Positions 47,233 through 58,763 of a stretch of 64,000 nt of DNA are shown one piece after another; within the stretch, counting starts at the first letter, position 1, and each line of letters starts with the position of its first letter. The notes beneath the pieces are model-generated. The model made no database searches, was not told the origin of the DNA, and saw nothing but the letters and a program-made list of their open reading frames with translations. The position numbers were made by a program, and so were the translations under genes. This DNA comes from Basidiobolus meristosporus CBS 931.73 (taxonomy: Eukaryota > Basidiobolomycota > Basidiobolomycetes > Basidiobolales > Basidiobolaceae): positions 37,839 through 101,838 of the forward strand of contig MCFE01000294.1 in the NCBI GenBank assembly GCA_002104905.1, written 5' to 3'.

Positions 47233-48732
47233 ATGTCTGAGGAAAAACGCAACGCCAATGACTCGAGGGATATCGGGTATCCTCCCTTCGCCATTTTTTG
47301 TACCTTGGTGGCTTGCATTGTGATGTTCTCCAGTGGTTTCACCACTTCCTCTACCAATATCAGTAAGTGAGCTGGGCAGCCGTCTTCGAAGCGCTTCTTA
47401 TTCACCATTCTCTTTCGATTCACAGCCTCCGATTCCATTCTTAACTGTCCCGAAAACAACATGAAGTTGGACGGAAGATTCCCCCATTGCTTCAAAATGG
47501 GCAGTTGGTTGTGGGGTTTCGCCGTCGGTAACGCCGCTCTTGGTGGTATTTTCGGATGTATGTTGGCCGGTTACACTCAAGAGAAGTACGGTCGCCGTCT
47601 CTCCATGATCGGAAACAACTTCTTCTTCGTCTTGGGTGGTCTGTTGATGGGCATGTCTATCAACCCTGGAATGTGGATTTGCGGCCGTTTCTTGATTGGT
47701 TTCGCTTGCGGTCACGGTGCTGTCATCTTGCCCACTTACATTGGTGAGGTCGCTCCCATCAAGACTCGTGGTACTTTCGGTACTTGCAATCAGTTCAACA
47801 CTGTCATTGGTATCCTTGTGGTTGAATGCATGAGTTTGGGTATGGCCACCTCTGTCGGATGGAGAGTCTTGGTTGCCCTTGTTGGTGCCTTCGGTCTTGT
47901 TCAGGCTCTTCTGATGCCCATGTGCGTCGAGACTCCTCGTTACCTTGTGTCCATGGGTAGAAACGATGAGGCCAAGGTCTCTTTGCAGAAGTTGAGAGGC
48001 AACTACGACATCGAAATCGAATTCCAAGAGATTCTCCAAGCCCGTGAGGCCGCCAAGATGCTCCCCAAGAACCTCAGTGTCGTCGAAATCATCAAGGACA
48101 AGCATTGCACTGTCCCCTTCATCATTTGCCTCGGTCTCGGTGCTCTCCAGCAATGGTCCGGTATTAACGGTATCATGTACTACTGTACCTCCATTTTCGG
48201 TGAAATCTACCACGACAACGCCAAGTACGTCACTGTCGGACTTATGGGTCTCAACGTTTTCATGACCATCGTTTCCGTCGTCCTTGTCGATCGTTCTGGC
48301 AGAAAGTTCTTGCTCCTTCTTTCCAGCGGTGGTTCCGCACTCTTCAATATTCTCATGTGCGTCGGTCTCCAAATCAACAACCACGGTTTGACCGTTGCCT
48401 CCATCTTCATCTTCGTCGCCTTCTTCGCCGTCGGTCTTGGCCCAGTTCCTTTCCTCATCATGACCGAGTTGATGCCCACCAACGCTGTGTCCGGCACCAC
48501 CAGTACCGCCCTTGCCATTAACTGGCTTTCCAACTTCGTAATTGGTCTCATTTTCCCTGCTGTTTCTGAAGCCATCAACGGATATATCTTCTTGATTTTC
48601 GCTGGCTGCTGTGCCGCCGGATTCATTGGAATTCTCTTCTTCGTCAGAGAAACCAAGGGTAAGAGTATCGAGGAATTGACCTCCAGAAACAGAGGTGGTG
48701 AAGAGATGAATGGCGCCAAGAGAAAGAACTAG
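47233..48732 (+). CDS. Sugar transporter, MFS sugar porter family (GLUT-type)
   Basis: Two exons, 47233-47362 and 47426-48732, join across a 63-nt GTAAGT...CACAG intron to give 478 residues, the usual length for a 12-helix sugar porter. TM1 lies near residues 18-40. The loop 2-3 signature is KYGRR at 97-101. The end of the N-terminal half has VETPRYL at 211-217 (usual PESPR). QQWSGINGIMYY at 285-296 is the sugar-binding helix 7 motif. The loop 8-9 signature is VDRSGRK at 331-337. GLGPVPFLIMTELMP at 380-394 is helix 10, and the C-terminal ETKGKS is at 452-457. The PVPFLIMTELMP form looks more like animal GLUT and fungal vacuolar (VPS73-like) porters than typical fungal HXT proteins. Substrate is probably a hexose. 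It may lie in the plasma or vacuolar membrane. Confidence 0.95.
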
Positions 48733-51700
48733 ATCTCTCATTGATGTATTGAATTAATATTTTTTAGATTTAACCTATTACATGATACCCGCATCCTATT
48801 ACTATCGGTAACCAGTGTAAAATTGCTACGGTTATTTTAGAATAATTTGTCGAAATAAAACCTATGTCGTTGATTGACAAAAGCGTGCTCGATTTCGATG
48901 GTGTATTGGTCTGGTGGGTTCAAGGCAAATGCCCAGCTACGAGCGACGCTTATCTCCATCGTGCTAACTATGGAAGTCTGTCGATCGATATGCTTTCCTA
49001 ATACGGGGCCCTTGATATCAGCGATCACTCGAAATTGGTGGGATGTCTCGATGCGGGTTTCTGTTTACATGGCCAACAGATTAGGCGCTCGGCAAGTTTG
49101 TCGATCCAATCACATCCGAATATCAGCCGCTCCATTTAGGCATTCGAATAAACAACCTTTGTGTGGAATTTCGAGAATCGATTTGTTGGCCTCGAAAGAG
49201 GCCTATTTCATCCAAATCCAAACCTAAGCTAAAAGTAACTTCAGAATGCCGGGCTGGGCTTTCCAATTGTGTTTCGAATTATGCCTTTATTGGGGGTCCG
49301 TATGTCAACAAACCTTGTGCATTGGGCGAGACCAGGTGGCAAGAATGGTATATCTTCTCAAGCATCCAAGAAAGTCCCTCGATGTAAGGCAGATCGAAAG
49401 GGTGTCCAAGAACAGCTGGTGCCTGGTGGAAAGTTGATTGCCGGTTTTTTATCCGGGATCTGTGTTGCTCATACATACTACCAAATATAGTCAGCACTGG
49501 ATTTGCTGTATGGACAAATTGAGCGATGCTTATGTAGTTAGCACTTGTTGAAGAGCGTTCAGTGGCAGTCATATAACGCTCACGGATATCTATTGCGCTA
49601 GCTATTGCATGGATAATACTTTGAGGAAATACGTATGTGCACCCTTGCCAAATCACCTGGCTCATTAGCATCCGATGTGGTATCGCGTTAGCGCCGAATG
49701 GCAACGGCGAGCATCTTTGAAAATGCGTAAAGCACCTCAAACTCGACCTAGGTCTTCACGGATATAACGGTCGACAGGATTGAGTGAGGGATCAACGGAA
49801 TGATGAGCCAGAGGTGACAGGGTGCGCAGACGGACACAGTTATTCCAGATAGCCTGAAAAAGGTAAACAGCAGCTGCATCAGGCTTCCTTCGCCTTTCCA
49901 TTGGAACCGCCAATACCTCTGAGAGCGTTGACCATTTGATTTTAAGGGTTTTCACCTTTTCTATCGTGTTCTGTATCAGAAGTTCGGTGCAGCTCCTCGT
50001 ATTTTACTGAAGCTTCGTTATTGACGGCCAAAAGTAGGATCGGAGTGGTATTGAAGGGTGGTAAGCACAAGAGCCGGTGCCTAGTCATACAATGGGCCCA
50101 TGAAGATAGACATCAACCACTCCGTTTTACGATACGCACTTAATCTGTCGCTCATTTAACTATTCGTAGCTTCTCTCTGCATCCTAGCGTGACTCGTTAC
50201 TCGCTTCGTGAAATGAAGTGTACATGTGCCTTTCTATTCTGGTCTGATGGATACTTGCATCGGTAAATTAATTTCCCGTTAATTAATACGGCCATAATTT
50301 AGCCAATGCAGGGCAGCTCAGGTGGTTGAGCTCCAAATATTCTCGGTATTTCTCCATGGGCAAGGCCGCTCTGAGAGAACTCGGTAAATGATCGAGCCCA
50401 CAGATACGATTCCAGAAACAGCAACATTCACTGCAAGAGGGGATGGCGCTTGTGATGGGCTGAAGTGGCTGAAGCAGTACCTCGTGGGTTTGGCGTAGGT
50501 AGTTGGTGAACGGGTACTCGCAGAGTTTGGTAACCGATGGGATGAGACTGCTGCATCACTGTCCGTTACAACAGCCAGAGACCAACTTATAGCACAGGTA
50601 GCCTAGATCTCGGAAATAGCGCTCAAATGAGGCATTGCTCACACGAGTTGGATGCTGGAAACAATCAGTACATCCCTTAATTAAACAGGCATCGTTATTC
50701 CATTTGAAAGTCCGATATTCGTTGCTCCATATTAGGAGTGCTCTCCCGCGGCATATGGAAATACTCAAAGTTAGTTTCCGACCCGAACGAATCACTTTTC
50801 ATCCGGATTTCCAAGGCCTAGCATAACGTTCCAACGTTGGCTTATTTTTCGCTATTAGAGTGACTTCGACTTCATTTGGTCCAAGAGTGCATGGATTGGG
50901 TGAGAAGCCAAGTAAATACTGTGGGGTACACATGCACATCCAGTAGATCTGGGATACTGCTACAAGCGGGCCAATTCTACACAGTGCTTTATGGGGGTTC
51001 GGGCATTTGGTTCGGTGGCTGGCACTCAACCTCGTGGTTTGCCATTACTTCGATTGCTCTACATTTCAGCGGAAATGTTGCCGTTGGGGTGTAACACCCC
51101 CATTTCCAATGTTTTCCACACACAACAGAGTAACTGTTTGGTATCAAATTTCCATTGACCATTCGACTCCAGTGCTTCATCCTTGGCCACATTTTTCCAC
51201 CACCTCAAGGCCCTAGTCGATTTTTCGAAATTCCATCCCAAGTAGGAGAAGCCAACTTTTGTTGGTATAGGGTCCTTAGCAGAGGCGGTCTATTCGCCCC
51301 TATCGATTTAACACCAGAACTAGTGTAGTATGCATATCGATAATCAATCGGAGTTGCTGAAAATCGCCGTTCATGCTGCCTTTCTATATCTAGATGATCG
51401 TGAGGAGTAGGATCGTAGAGGCCTTGAGCTACAGCAATGCGTAAGGTAACAATGGTAGTGGCCAATCCAAATTTCCAAGATATTACGGTAACACGACGAG
51501 GCGATTAGAAAGGCTCCCAAGAGAGTTTTTATTGGTGAAATGCCCTGGAGAGTTCTATTGAACGCCCATGCCGCCAAGATTATACGGATGGTGTTACAGC
51601 TGATTAGTTCCCTAAACGTAGTGTTGATGCTACGTGTATTTGACCATGCTTGGCATCAAGTGTGTAGTCAAGAACAGGTGAGAATTCTTCGAAGCGAGCA

Positions 51701-51800
51701 AGCAAGTAGAGCTGGTGACCCAAAAACCGGTTCCTAGCAGGGAATCGAGCTAATCGGCTCCTGCAATCGTTTTGGGTGGTACGTCCTGAGAGGAATATTG
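48733..51800. other. Intergenic region between transporter and lanosterol synthase
   Basis: About 3.1 kb of CpG-normal DNA. The best frames, both on the minus strand, are 153 codons at 49279-49740 and 72 codons at 49737-49955. They resemble no family I know and could be chance or decayed exons. I found no transfer RNA or repeat. Confidence 0.45.
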
Positions 51801-51806
51801 GGGCAC

Positions 51807-51838
51807 CCAATGGCTGTGTGATTGAGATGTTTATATAG
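51807..51838 (+). promoter_or_regulatory. CCAAT and TATA elements of the lanosterol synthase gene
   Basis: CCAAT lies at 51807-51811 and TTATATAG at 51831-51838. The TATA is about 35-40 nt upstream of the chosen ATG (51871), so the leader would be very short. The same close TATA spacing is seen in the lysozyme gene. Confidence 0.55.
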
Positions 51839-51870
51839 ATCTGCAGGTATGTGAGGGGCACGTCGCAAAT

Positions 51871-54800
51871 ATGTCTCAGCCCCTAAAGAGAACGAAGTTG
51901 GAGAATTGGCGGCTACGGGTGGAGCGTGGCCGCCAAGTATGGCACTATCTCCAAAGCGAATGCGAGACGGAACAGTGGCCTCAAACCGATTCGGATCGAT
52001 ATTGGTTAGGCCTGCAGTTGGTAAGTACGGAGCGGATCAGATGTAGAGGGCATAGAGTGAACATGTTTAACTCCATGATAGAAGGATGATCGCCCCTTGT
52101 CGCCACCAAAAACCCCGTTGGACGCCGCACGCAACGGCTTTGAATTCTATAAACGACTTCAAACAGAAGATGGTCATTGGGCTGGGGAATACGGTGGACC
52201 GAACTTCTTGATCCCTGGATATGTCTTTACCATGTACATCAGCAAGTCGGCGATTCCGGAGCATGAGCGCATGGAGCTTCTACGATATCTACTGAATATC
52301 GCTAACGAGGATGGTGGCTGGGGAATGTAAGTGGCTTGTCGGTGTCGGCCGTCCATGACATACTCTACTGAGCAAGTGTTTCGGCCCTGTCATTTAGCCA
52401 TACCGAAGGAGTGTCCACAGTGTTCGGAACCGCCCTGAACTACACTTGCTGCCGACTCCTAGGGTTGGATCCGGATGATCGAGCTTTGGTTAATGCGCGT
52501 GGCACCTTGCATAAACTTGGTAGGGGCTTCAATCGTCCTGTCAACGTTCGCACTTTCACTCACCACCGCCGCAGGAGGAGCCACAGGGATCCCTTCGTGG
52601 GGGAAATTTTGGCTCTCGTGTCTCAACGTATACGACTGGGACGGAATGAACCCGGTGCCTCCAGAGCTGTGGTAACTTGCCATTTCAGTAACCCTGTCGC
52701 TTCCCCAGGATTGACGGAATTATCAGGTTGCTACCCACCTGGCTACCGTTCCACCCATCCCGCTGGTGGGTGCATACACGAATGGTATACCTTCCAATGG
52801 GCTTGCTGTATGCAAAACGGTGTAAGGCGGAGGTGACTGATCTGATTCGGGAAGTGAGAGAAGTAACGTGTCAGTTTGCAAATGATCCAGCCCCTGCCAC
52901 TGTAATCGTGACAACTCCGTGGATATTATAGGAGCTTTACGGCCAGCCGTACAGCAGTATAGAATGGAAGAAGCAGCGAAGCAACATATCGCCGGCTGAT
53001 GCCTACTATCCTCACACCAGTCTTCTGAAGGTGCTCTACTCCTTTGCATCCGCATACGAGTGTGTCGCGCTCAAATCGCTGCGGCAGATGGCTCTGGATG
53101 AATCTTGGCGGCAGATCAAAATGGAGGATGAGAACACCGGCTATGGCAATCTGGCCTCTGTATGATTGAGGTTTCGTTTCATCATGTGGAAAGACTGTCG
53201 TTGAATGTTTGGTGCTGCAGGTTAACAAGGTCATGAATATGCTTTGCACCTACTTCCAAGAAGGCCCCGACTCCGCCGCGTTCATGAAGCACAAGGAAAA
53301 ATGCCGGGAGTATTTGTGGTACTGCTCGTATGGTATGGCCTCCATATCCGGATGATTGATGCTGATTCATGCAGGATGTCTGGCAAAGGGATGCTGTTCA
53401 ATGGAACCGACGGATCTCAGGTGTGGGACACATGTTGGGTGATACAAGCAGTGTGCGAAGGAGGTTCGTCTAACCAGGTGACTCATCGACATTCTCACTA
53501 ATCCATTACGTCAGGCTTGGCGACAGAGGGAGCTTTCCAAGAGTCCATGCAGCGTGCGCTCGACTTTTTAGATACTCAACAGGTAGGTAAGCAATGCATG
53601 TCAGCCGCCAAGTCCAGAGTCCCATTGTATCTTTGCAATAGATAAGAAATGACCCGCCAAACAGAGAGAGCTGCTACCGCGACGCCACAAAAGGCGCGTG
53701 GCCATTCAGCAAAGTCGATCAGGGGTACACATTATCTGACTGCACTGCTGAAGCCATCAAATGCGTCTTCTTGCTGCAGGAACTGGAGTAGGCCTTCAGT
53801 AATAGCGATTGCTGAGAAAAATCTCACCACTGACCCTAGCAAACCCGTAGGTTTATCCAACCGCGAGTGAGTGAGTCGCGTTTGTGCGAAGCCGTTGATA
53901 TTTTGCTATCGTTGCAAAACGCAGACGGCGGCTTTTCCACCTACGAAAAAACTCGAGGACCGTTTTTGTTGGAGACCATCAATCCAGCGGAGGTGTTTGG
54001 TACATTCGGGCCTTGTCCATTGGAATTGTACGCATATTCACGATGAGTTTCAGGGAATATCATGATCGAGTATAGCTACGTGGAATGCACCACTGCTTCT
54101 GTATTGGGTCTGAGTGCTGCCAAGAAAAGGTATCCTACATATCGTACTTCCGAAATTACGTAAGCTCTTCAAGAATGGTCCGATCTACGTCCCAGTCCCC
54201 ACTCATTTCGAATTAGAAACGCGATCGAAGGTGGATTCCAGTTCATCAAACAGAGCCAACGACCGGATGGAAGTTGGTATGGCTCATGGGCGATCTGCTT
54301 TACTTATGGTACCTGGTTCGGTTTGGAAGCGCTGGCCAACGCTGGAGAGTTCTATGAGAACAGGTAATATCTCGCTGTGACAATACCAAGGCCGATTGAA
54401 TTTGACCGAGCAAATTAGCGAGCACGCGCGTAAAGCTTGTGATTTTCTAGTGTCCAGACAAAAGGACGATGGGGGTTGGGGTGAGACTTACAAGGTAGTT
54501 TTTGGCATTGGAGTCTTTGAGGGCTTGGCTAATGATTTATTTTGTCCAGTCTTGTGAGACACACGTATATCAACAGCATCCGAAATCGCAAGTAGTGAAC
54601 ACTTGCTGGGCGTTGCTTGGCTTGATGGCATCCAGATACCCGGACGCAACTCCAATTAAGCGTGGAATACAGGTTTGCCTCAATCCAGCCCGAGCTTGCA
54701 AAACCAAATCGCTAATACCATGTAGCTTTTGATGGCACGCCAGCTACCCAACGGAGAATGGCTCCAGGAGTCTATTGAAGGGGTCTTCAACAGAAATGCA

Positions 54801-54896
54801 ATGATCAGCTATCCTAATTACAAGTTCGCATTTCCTGTCTGGGCATTATCGAGATTTAGTAAAGCATATGGAAACCCGGAGATGGCGATTGCTTAG
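51871..54896 (+). CDS. ERG7: Lanosterol synthase (oxidosqualene cyclase), 16 exons
   Basis: This cyclises 2,3-oxidosqualene to lanosterol, a step of ergosterol synthesis, usually at the ER or lipid droplets. Exons: 51871-52020, 52082-52326, 52398-52519, 52575-52671, 52727-52862, 52932-53159, 53221-53318, 53375-53463, 53515-53582, 53642-53787, 53851-53999, 54054-54159, 54217-54363, 54419-54494, 54550-54672, 54726-54896. All 15 introns are GT-AG and 51-71 nt. The sum is 2,151 nt, one open frame of 716 residues (human 732, yeast 731). The catalytic acid is D444 in SDCTAEA. H221 lies in [10 protein letters not shown] and C521 in [10 protein letters not shown]-type motifs include DGGWGIHTEG and [17 protein letters not shown]. 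The block after GVF is NRNAMIS. It resembles the lanosterol-synthase form (NKSCAIS) and not the protostadienol-synthase form (APPGGMR). No tailoring enzymes lie nearby. Confidence 0.95.
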
Positions 54897-56879
54897 ATGC
54901 TTATGCCAGTGACTTAGAACCACTATTGGAGCCCTGTGTGCCTCATTTCACATTTAATGCGAATAAGCTCATTAAATATCGGCTTTTTATTCTTCGAAGG
55001 GAGAGGGTGATTTGTTTTTTAATTTATCCATCAGTTGAACGGTGTTAGCAGCACCTCAGAGGCCAGTAGGAGTAGAAATGTGCACCCATCAATGTTGCAC
55101 GTTGCTTCGAGCCCAAAAGGGTTCCAAGCTATGGCTGCTAGATGTAACAATTGTTTTGCTGGCCTGGTTGTAGGTAATCCACATACCTCGATAAATCAAT
55201 GTGTTTCTGCTTGGGAATCCAGCTGATTGCTCACCTATATTACCAGATTGAACATGATTCACAATGGCGTACTTTACACAACTTTAGACTCGGTGTGTGT
55301 AGAAGTGGCATCGAAGGAGAAGAACATGGCACACTAGACCCGTTATATACATATCATTCGAAAGAGAGCCACCCAACGCAACGAAATCTAGAGATACCTT
55401 TCCTAATATCACTATTTTGAGGCAGACTCTGCTAACCTACTGCTCGTGCCAGAAGGAAGCTATTGCACCACAGGCTTCGCTTAGCGGTGGCAACAACTGT
55501 AAGTAGCACGCACCCCGATTTCCAGCCAACCAATGTTAGTAATAGCATGTCGGAGTACTCAATGATAGGAAAGTACAGTATGCTTAGAAGCTCACTCCTG
55601 AACGATGAGTGGTCTGCTATTGCCATCCAGTAGCCCTGCTTGTTCCGTTGGTTGGCATTAAACGTTAAGCCAGTTGGCCAAATGATTAGTAAAGTAAAAT
55701 CCTATGGGCCAGATTTTTTATGGTGGTGCTATCTAACCACTAGTGAATGTGTGGGTCAGAATCTCAGAACGATGTACAGGCGAAAACATGGGGAACGAAG
55801 TTCGTGCAAAGCAACAGCGAGTAAAGTGGAGAATGACGGATTGGCATAAATAGGGGAATTCAAGGAGACCCTAACTAAATCTTCAGTCTTCGGCTTGGGA
55901 CGCCATGAGTGCGACTGTGGCTAAGAAAACCTGTTCAAGCTGAGCATAGATGAGCGCATGGTTACTAGGTCCGTGAAACAGCCATATTTTCTCAATTAGC
56001 AATGAATTTCGTTCATTGAACAGCTCAGCGCTTCTGGTTGACTGACATAAACGCTTCCATGGGAGTCTGTTAGTGGATAGGACTGCAGAGCTTAAACGGC
56101 CTCCTTCGAAGCCCCATGGGAACGTGTGTCTGTTCCAAGTAAGTCCGTACGTAGCTCGTAATAATATGAATTACGGCAAATATTGTGGAGATGTTGTGAA
56201 AGTAGCATTCATTACTGAATACATTGTCCAGTTGTTCTCGGTCGATCTGATGTCTAATTGATCAAGAAGGTTGGCCGATTGCGTGCGTTCACTGGATACT
56301 TGTGATTTAAGGCTATAGCAAATGAGCGGTAATTCAACCACGCCACTTCCGGGTGGGGGCACCACTTCGCCATTAGCCTGTCTACAGCTATCAGGAGAGC
56401 ATGACAAGTAGAAATGCATACGATAGGAGTCATGAGAAAGGTACGATCCGGGATACTGAAGTTTGTCGAGCAAGCACATATATTCATGCCTTCCTAACCC
56501 AACAGGTAGCGCTCTAATATGGTAACTCCCTATCACAACAGTAGCGGGCAAATCGATTGGGTTTTCCTACCCCACTTTTCAGTCAATAAAGCATCGGACG
56601 GGGCCAAATCAGACGCACTCTATAGCATCGTTGGCATCCCCTTGTAACGTACAAGGTGGTGAACCCGGATCCCTATTCAATATGACGTTTGCGCCCATGC
56701 CACGATTTTATCTGGCGTATTTCGGTTACAATGTCTCCAAGGAAGGGGCTTCTTTCCTTCGCAGAAGGGGTAATCATCTTTTTGGACCTATTGAAGATAT
56801 GGCAATATAACACCCGTCATAGTACTGGAAAGATCAATGTCTCTCCGTCACCATCGAAGCACAGGCAGAGTTGATCGCT
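54897..56879. other. Intergenic region, no recognised gene
   Basis: About 2 kb of host-like DNA follows ERG7. An AATAAG/ATTAAATA patch near 54959-54980 may serve its 3' end. The longest frame is 126 codons (minus strand, 56171-56551) and is not recognisable. Confidence 0.45.
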
Positions 56880-57198
56880 ATGCGCAATACATCGATCTTC
56901 TCCCAAAATACCAAATACACCTTGGATTCCTGGCCCTATAAACCAGTTACTGGGTTTTACAACTGCAATAGCCTAGTTCCTCTGAAATGTCGTACACCTA
57001 TCGAAATTTGCAGGCAACACTCGTGTGCCATGCGTAAGTAAGCCCAGGTGGAAGTTACGTAAACACACACCAACAGCTGAACTAATTCAAATGAACGCAG
57101 TCACGCTACCTAACTGCAAAGGTGTACCACCGAAGTGCCCAGATTACCCATACTTTAGTTCAATTTGTACGCTGCTATCTCCGAGGTATTGTAAGTAA
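56880..57198 (+). CDS. Possible two-exon cysteine-rich small protein
   Basis: A frame from ATG 56880 to 57033 joins across a GTAAGT...GAACGCAG intron (57034-57100, 67 nt, with CTAAT about 15 nt before the acceptor) to 57101-57198. The intron fits the size and signals of the ERG7 introns. The product is about 83 residues with nine cysteines, for example YNCNSLVPLKC, EICRQHSC and LPNCKGVPPKC. There is no clear signal peptide at this start. The frame is also open upstream of the ATG to about 56833. It could be a small secreted protein, a decayed exon set, or chance. Confidence 0.3.
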
Positions 57199-57349
57199 AG
57201 TGATATGGGTGCTACATGATATATTAATGATGCATTCGGATGCGAATCCGGTTATATGGATATAATGTCACGCTGAGCCTGGTGCAAAAGCAAGGGTTCC
57301 GATTTGCTTCAGTAATCAGCAGTGGGAAAATGGTTCTTTGCCGTCTCAG

Positions 57350-57358
57350 TATATATAT
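57350..57358 (+). promoter_or_regulatory. TATA box of the lysozyme gene
   Basis: TATATATAT lies 45-53 nt upstream of ATG 57403. It falls inside an in-frame upstream extension, which argues that the extension is promoter and that translation starts at 57403. Confidence 0.55.
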
Positions 57359-57402
57359 CGGTTATTCCATACCATGAAGAGGCACCTAATCCATCTGTGA
57401 CT

Positions 57403-57894
57403 ATGCAGTTCAGCAGCAAGGGAGAGAATCTACTGAAAGCCATCGAAGTGCTTTCTTTGCAACCGTATGATGATCAAAAGGGTTTGAGTTCAGCACCAAT
57501 CAAGAGCTGGGTTGCTGGCGCCACCATTGGATACGGCCATTTGATTCCCAGTTCTCAATGGAGCAAGTACAAGAATGGGATCACCAAGGCTGAGGCGGAC
57601 GCCCTTTTCCAAGCCGATCTTAAGCCCTTTGTACAGGCAGTCAACGATTCAGTAAAAGTAAAGCTTCAGCAGCAGTTTGACGCTTGCGTGCTTCTTTGCT
57701 TCAACATTGGAGCTAGTGCTTTCAAGACCTCATCGGTGGTGAAAATATTGAATGGACAGACAACTACCTATCCTTCTCTGGAGGCCGCTTGGAAAGCCTG
57801 GAATAAAAGCCAAGGAAAGGTGAGCGCTGGGTTGGTTAACAGAAGAAATGCCGAATGGAAGATCTATACCCAAGGGATATACGAAAAGTGGTAG
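57403..57894 (+). CDS. Phage-type lysozyme, GH24 family
   Basis: This predicts a 163-residue peptidoglycan-cleaving muramidase (T4 lysozyme has 164). The T4 catalytic set E11/D20/T26 corresponds to E15 in KAIEVLSLQPYDD, D24 (the same nine-residue spacing), and T41 in GATIGYGHLI, with a loop of nine extra residues between D24 and T41. The C-terminal GLVNRRNAEWKIY is typical of bacterial and phage GH24 enzymes. An in-frame extension upstream (GTG 57322) overlaps a TATA box, so ATG 57403 is preferred. There is no signal peptide or intron. The gene lies alone, about 6 kb from the telomere. Transfer from bacteria or phage is likely. A role against bacteria or in lysing ingested cell walls is inference. 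Confidence 0.9.
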   Translation: MQFSSKGENLLKAIEVLSLQPYDDQKGLSSAPIKSWVAGATIGYGHLIPSSQWSKYKNGITKAEADALFQADLKPFVQAVNDSVKVKLQQQFDACVLLCFNIGASAFKTSSVVKILNGQTTTYPSLEAAWKAWNKSQGKVSAGLVNRRNAEWKIYTQGIYEKW

Positions 57895-58510
57895 TCATTA
57901 CGCTAATGCGTAGCCCTACCACACCAATACCTTGATGTCAAACATATCAGCCAATAAACTTCCTATCGCACATGAAATCTTTAGTCCAGATATCATCCAG
58001 AGATGGCCAAATACCTATCACTAACCGGTGCCACTTGTATAAACTTGACTGCCTCGTACCTGACAGCCACAATCAGATATAGCAATGATCTGCTTACTGC
58101 TAACAATACCATTTGCCAACAAGTCGTAGTTAAATAAGTGCTAGATGTTGGTGACACATAGATACTAACCCGTGTCACGGAGTCCCCAAGGGTCCAACTT
58201 CTGTTGGTTGATAAAGCAATTATATTGCTTGATACTGTATGAATGATGACTTATGTGTGCTGCTGGGATTGTCTTCAAGCTATGAGAAGGTCTAATTAGA
58301 TGACCTAGGTAAAGATAGCTACTCTTACTGTTCTAGATATTTGAATCTGATTTGCCGGCTCCTTTTTGCAACATCCTTTTCTTTAGGTATTTTCCAGATT
58401 ATTATTGAATAATCATATCAATACTTGTATACACGGATTCCTGAAGTTTGATGACGTAGGTAGACTCTCAAATAACTTGCATATATACAGTTACTTTAGT
58501 CCTCATTGTT
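57895..58510. other. Transition from host DNA to repeats, no gene
   Basis: CpG frequency falls and AT content rises across this stretch. No coding frame longer than 61 codons and no recognisable repeat are visible. Confidence 0.5.
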
Positions 58511-58516
58511 GACAAT

Positions 58517-58763
58517 ACTGTAAGAGTATTGGTGGTATTGAAAGTGATTGGGACCACAAGTAGACTCAGTGGTTTTGACTTAACAATCAATTGATTGTGG
58601 AAGTGGTATTTATACTTTTACATGATCTTGTCAGTAAAAACACATATATTATGTTCAGAACAATCTCAGAAGCATATGTGCAAAGCTTGCGGTTCTTTGG
58701 ACAACTCTGAGATTTCTTAGATTCTGTGCACCAGATGTTTTGCTGAGAAATATTCTAAGTAGA
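58517..58763 (-). mobile_element. Copia LTR fragment, minus strand
   Basis: It matches the copia LTR from the CTGTAAGAGTATTG end to the GAAATATTCTAAGTAG block, where it is cut by the next LTR copy. Confidence 0.75.

Noticed and set aside
47398-48741. A 447-codon minus-strand ORF
   Set aside because: It lies antisense to the sugar transporter. Its Asp/Glu/Thr-rich, motif-free composition is a shadow of that gene's codon use.
49279-49955. Minus-strand ORFs of 153 and 72 codons as a gene
   Set aside because: They resemble no family, and I found no clear splice sites linking them. Not enough support to call a gene.
53788-53850. A nonsense mutation after QELE in the lanosterol synthase
   Set aside because: The TAG is explained by a 63-nt intron (GTAGGC...CCGTAG) that restores the frame into the [10 protein letters not shown] block.
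51871-54896. Lanosterol synthase as a pseudogene
   Set aside because: Every apparent frame break coincides with a GT-AG intron of normal size, and the joined frame is open with catalytic residues kept.
51871-54896. A protostadienol-type (fusidane) gene cluster
   Set aside because: The diagnostic block is NRNAMIS, closer to lanosterol synthases. No P450, acyltransferase or dehydrogenase genes lie nearby.
57322-57402. An N-terminal extension of the lysozyme
   Set aside because: It begins with GTG, contains a TATATATAT promoter-like box, and the protein from ATG 57403 already matches the full family length.
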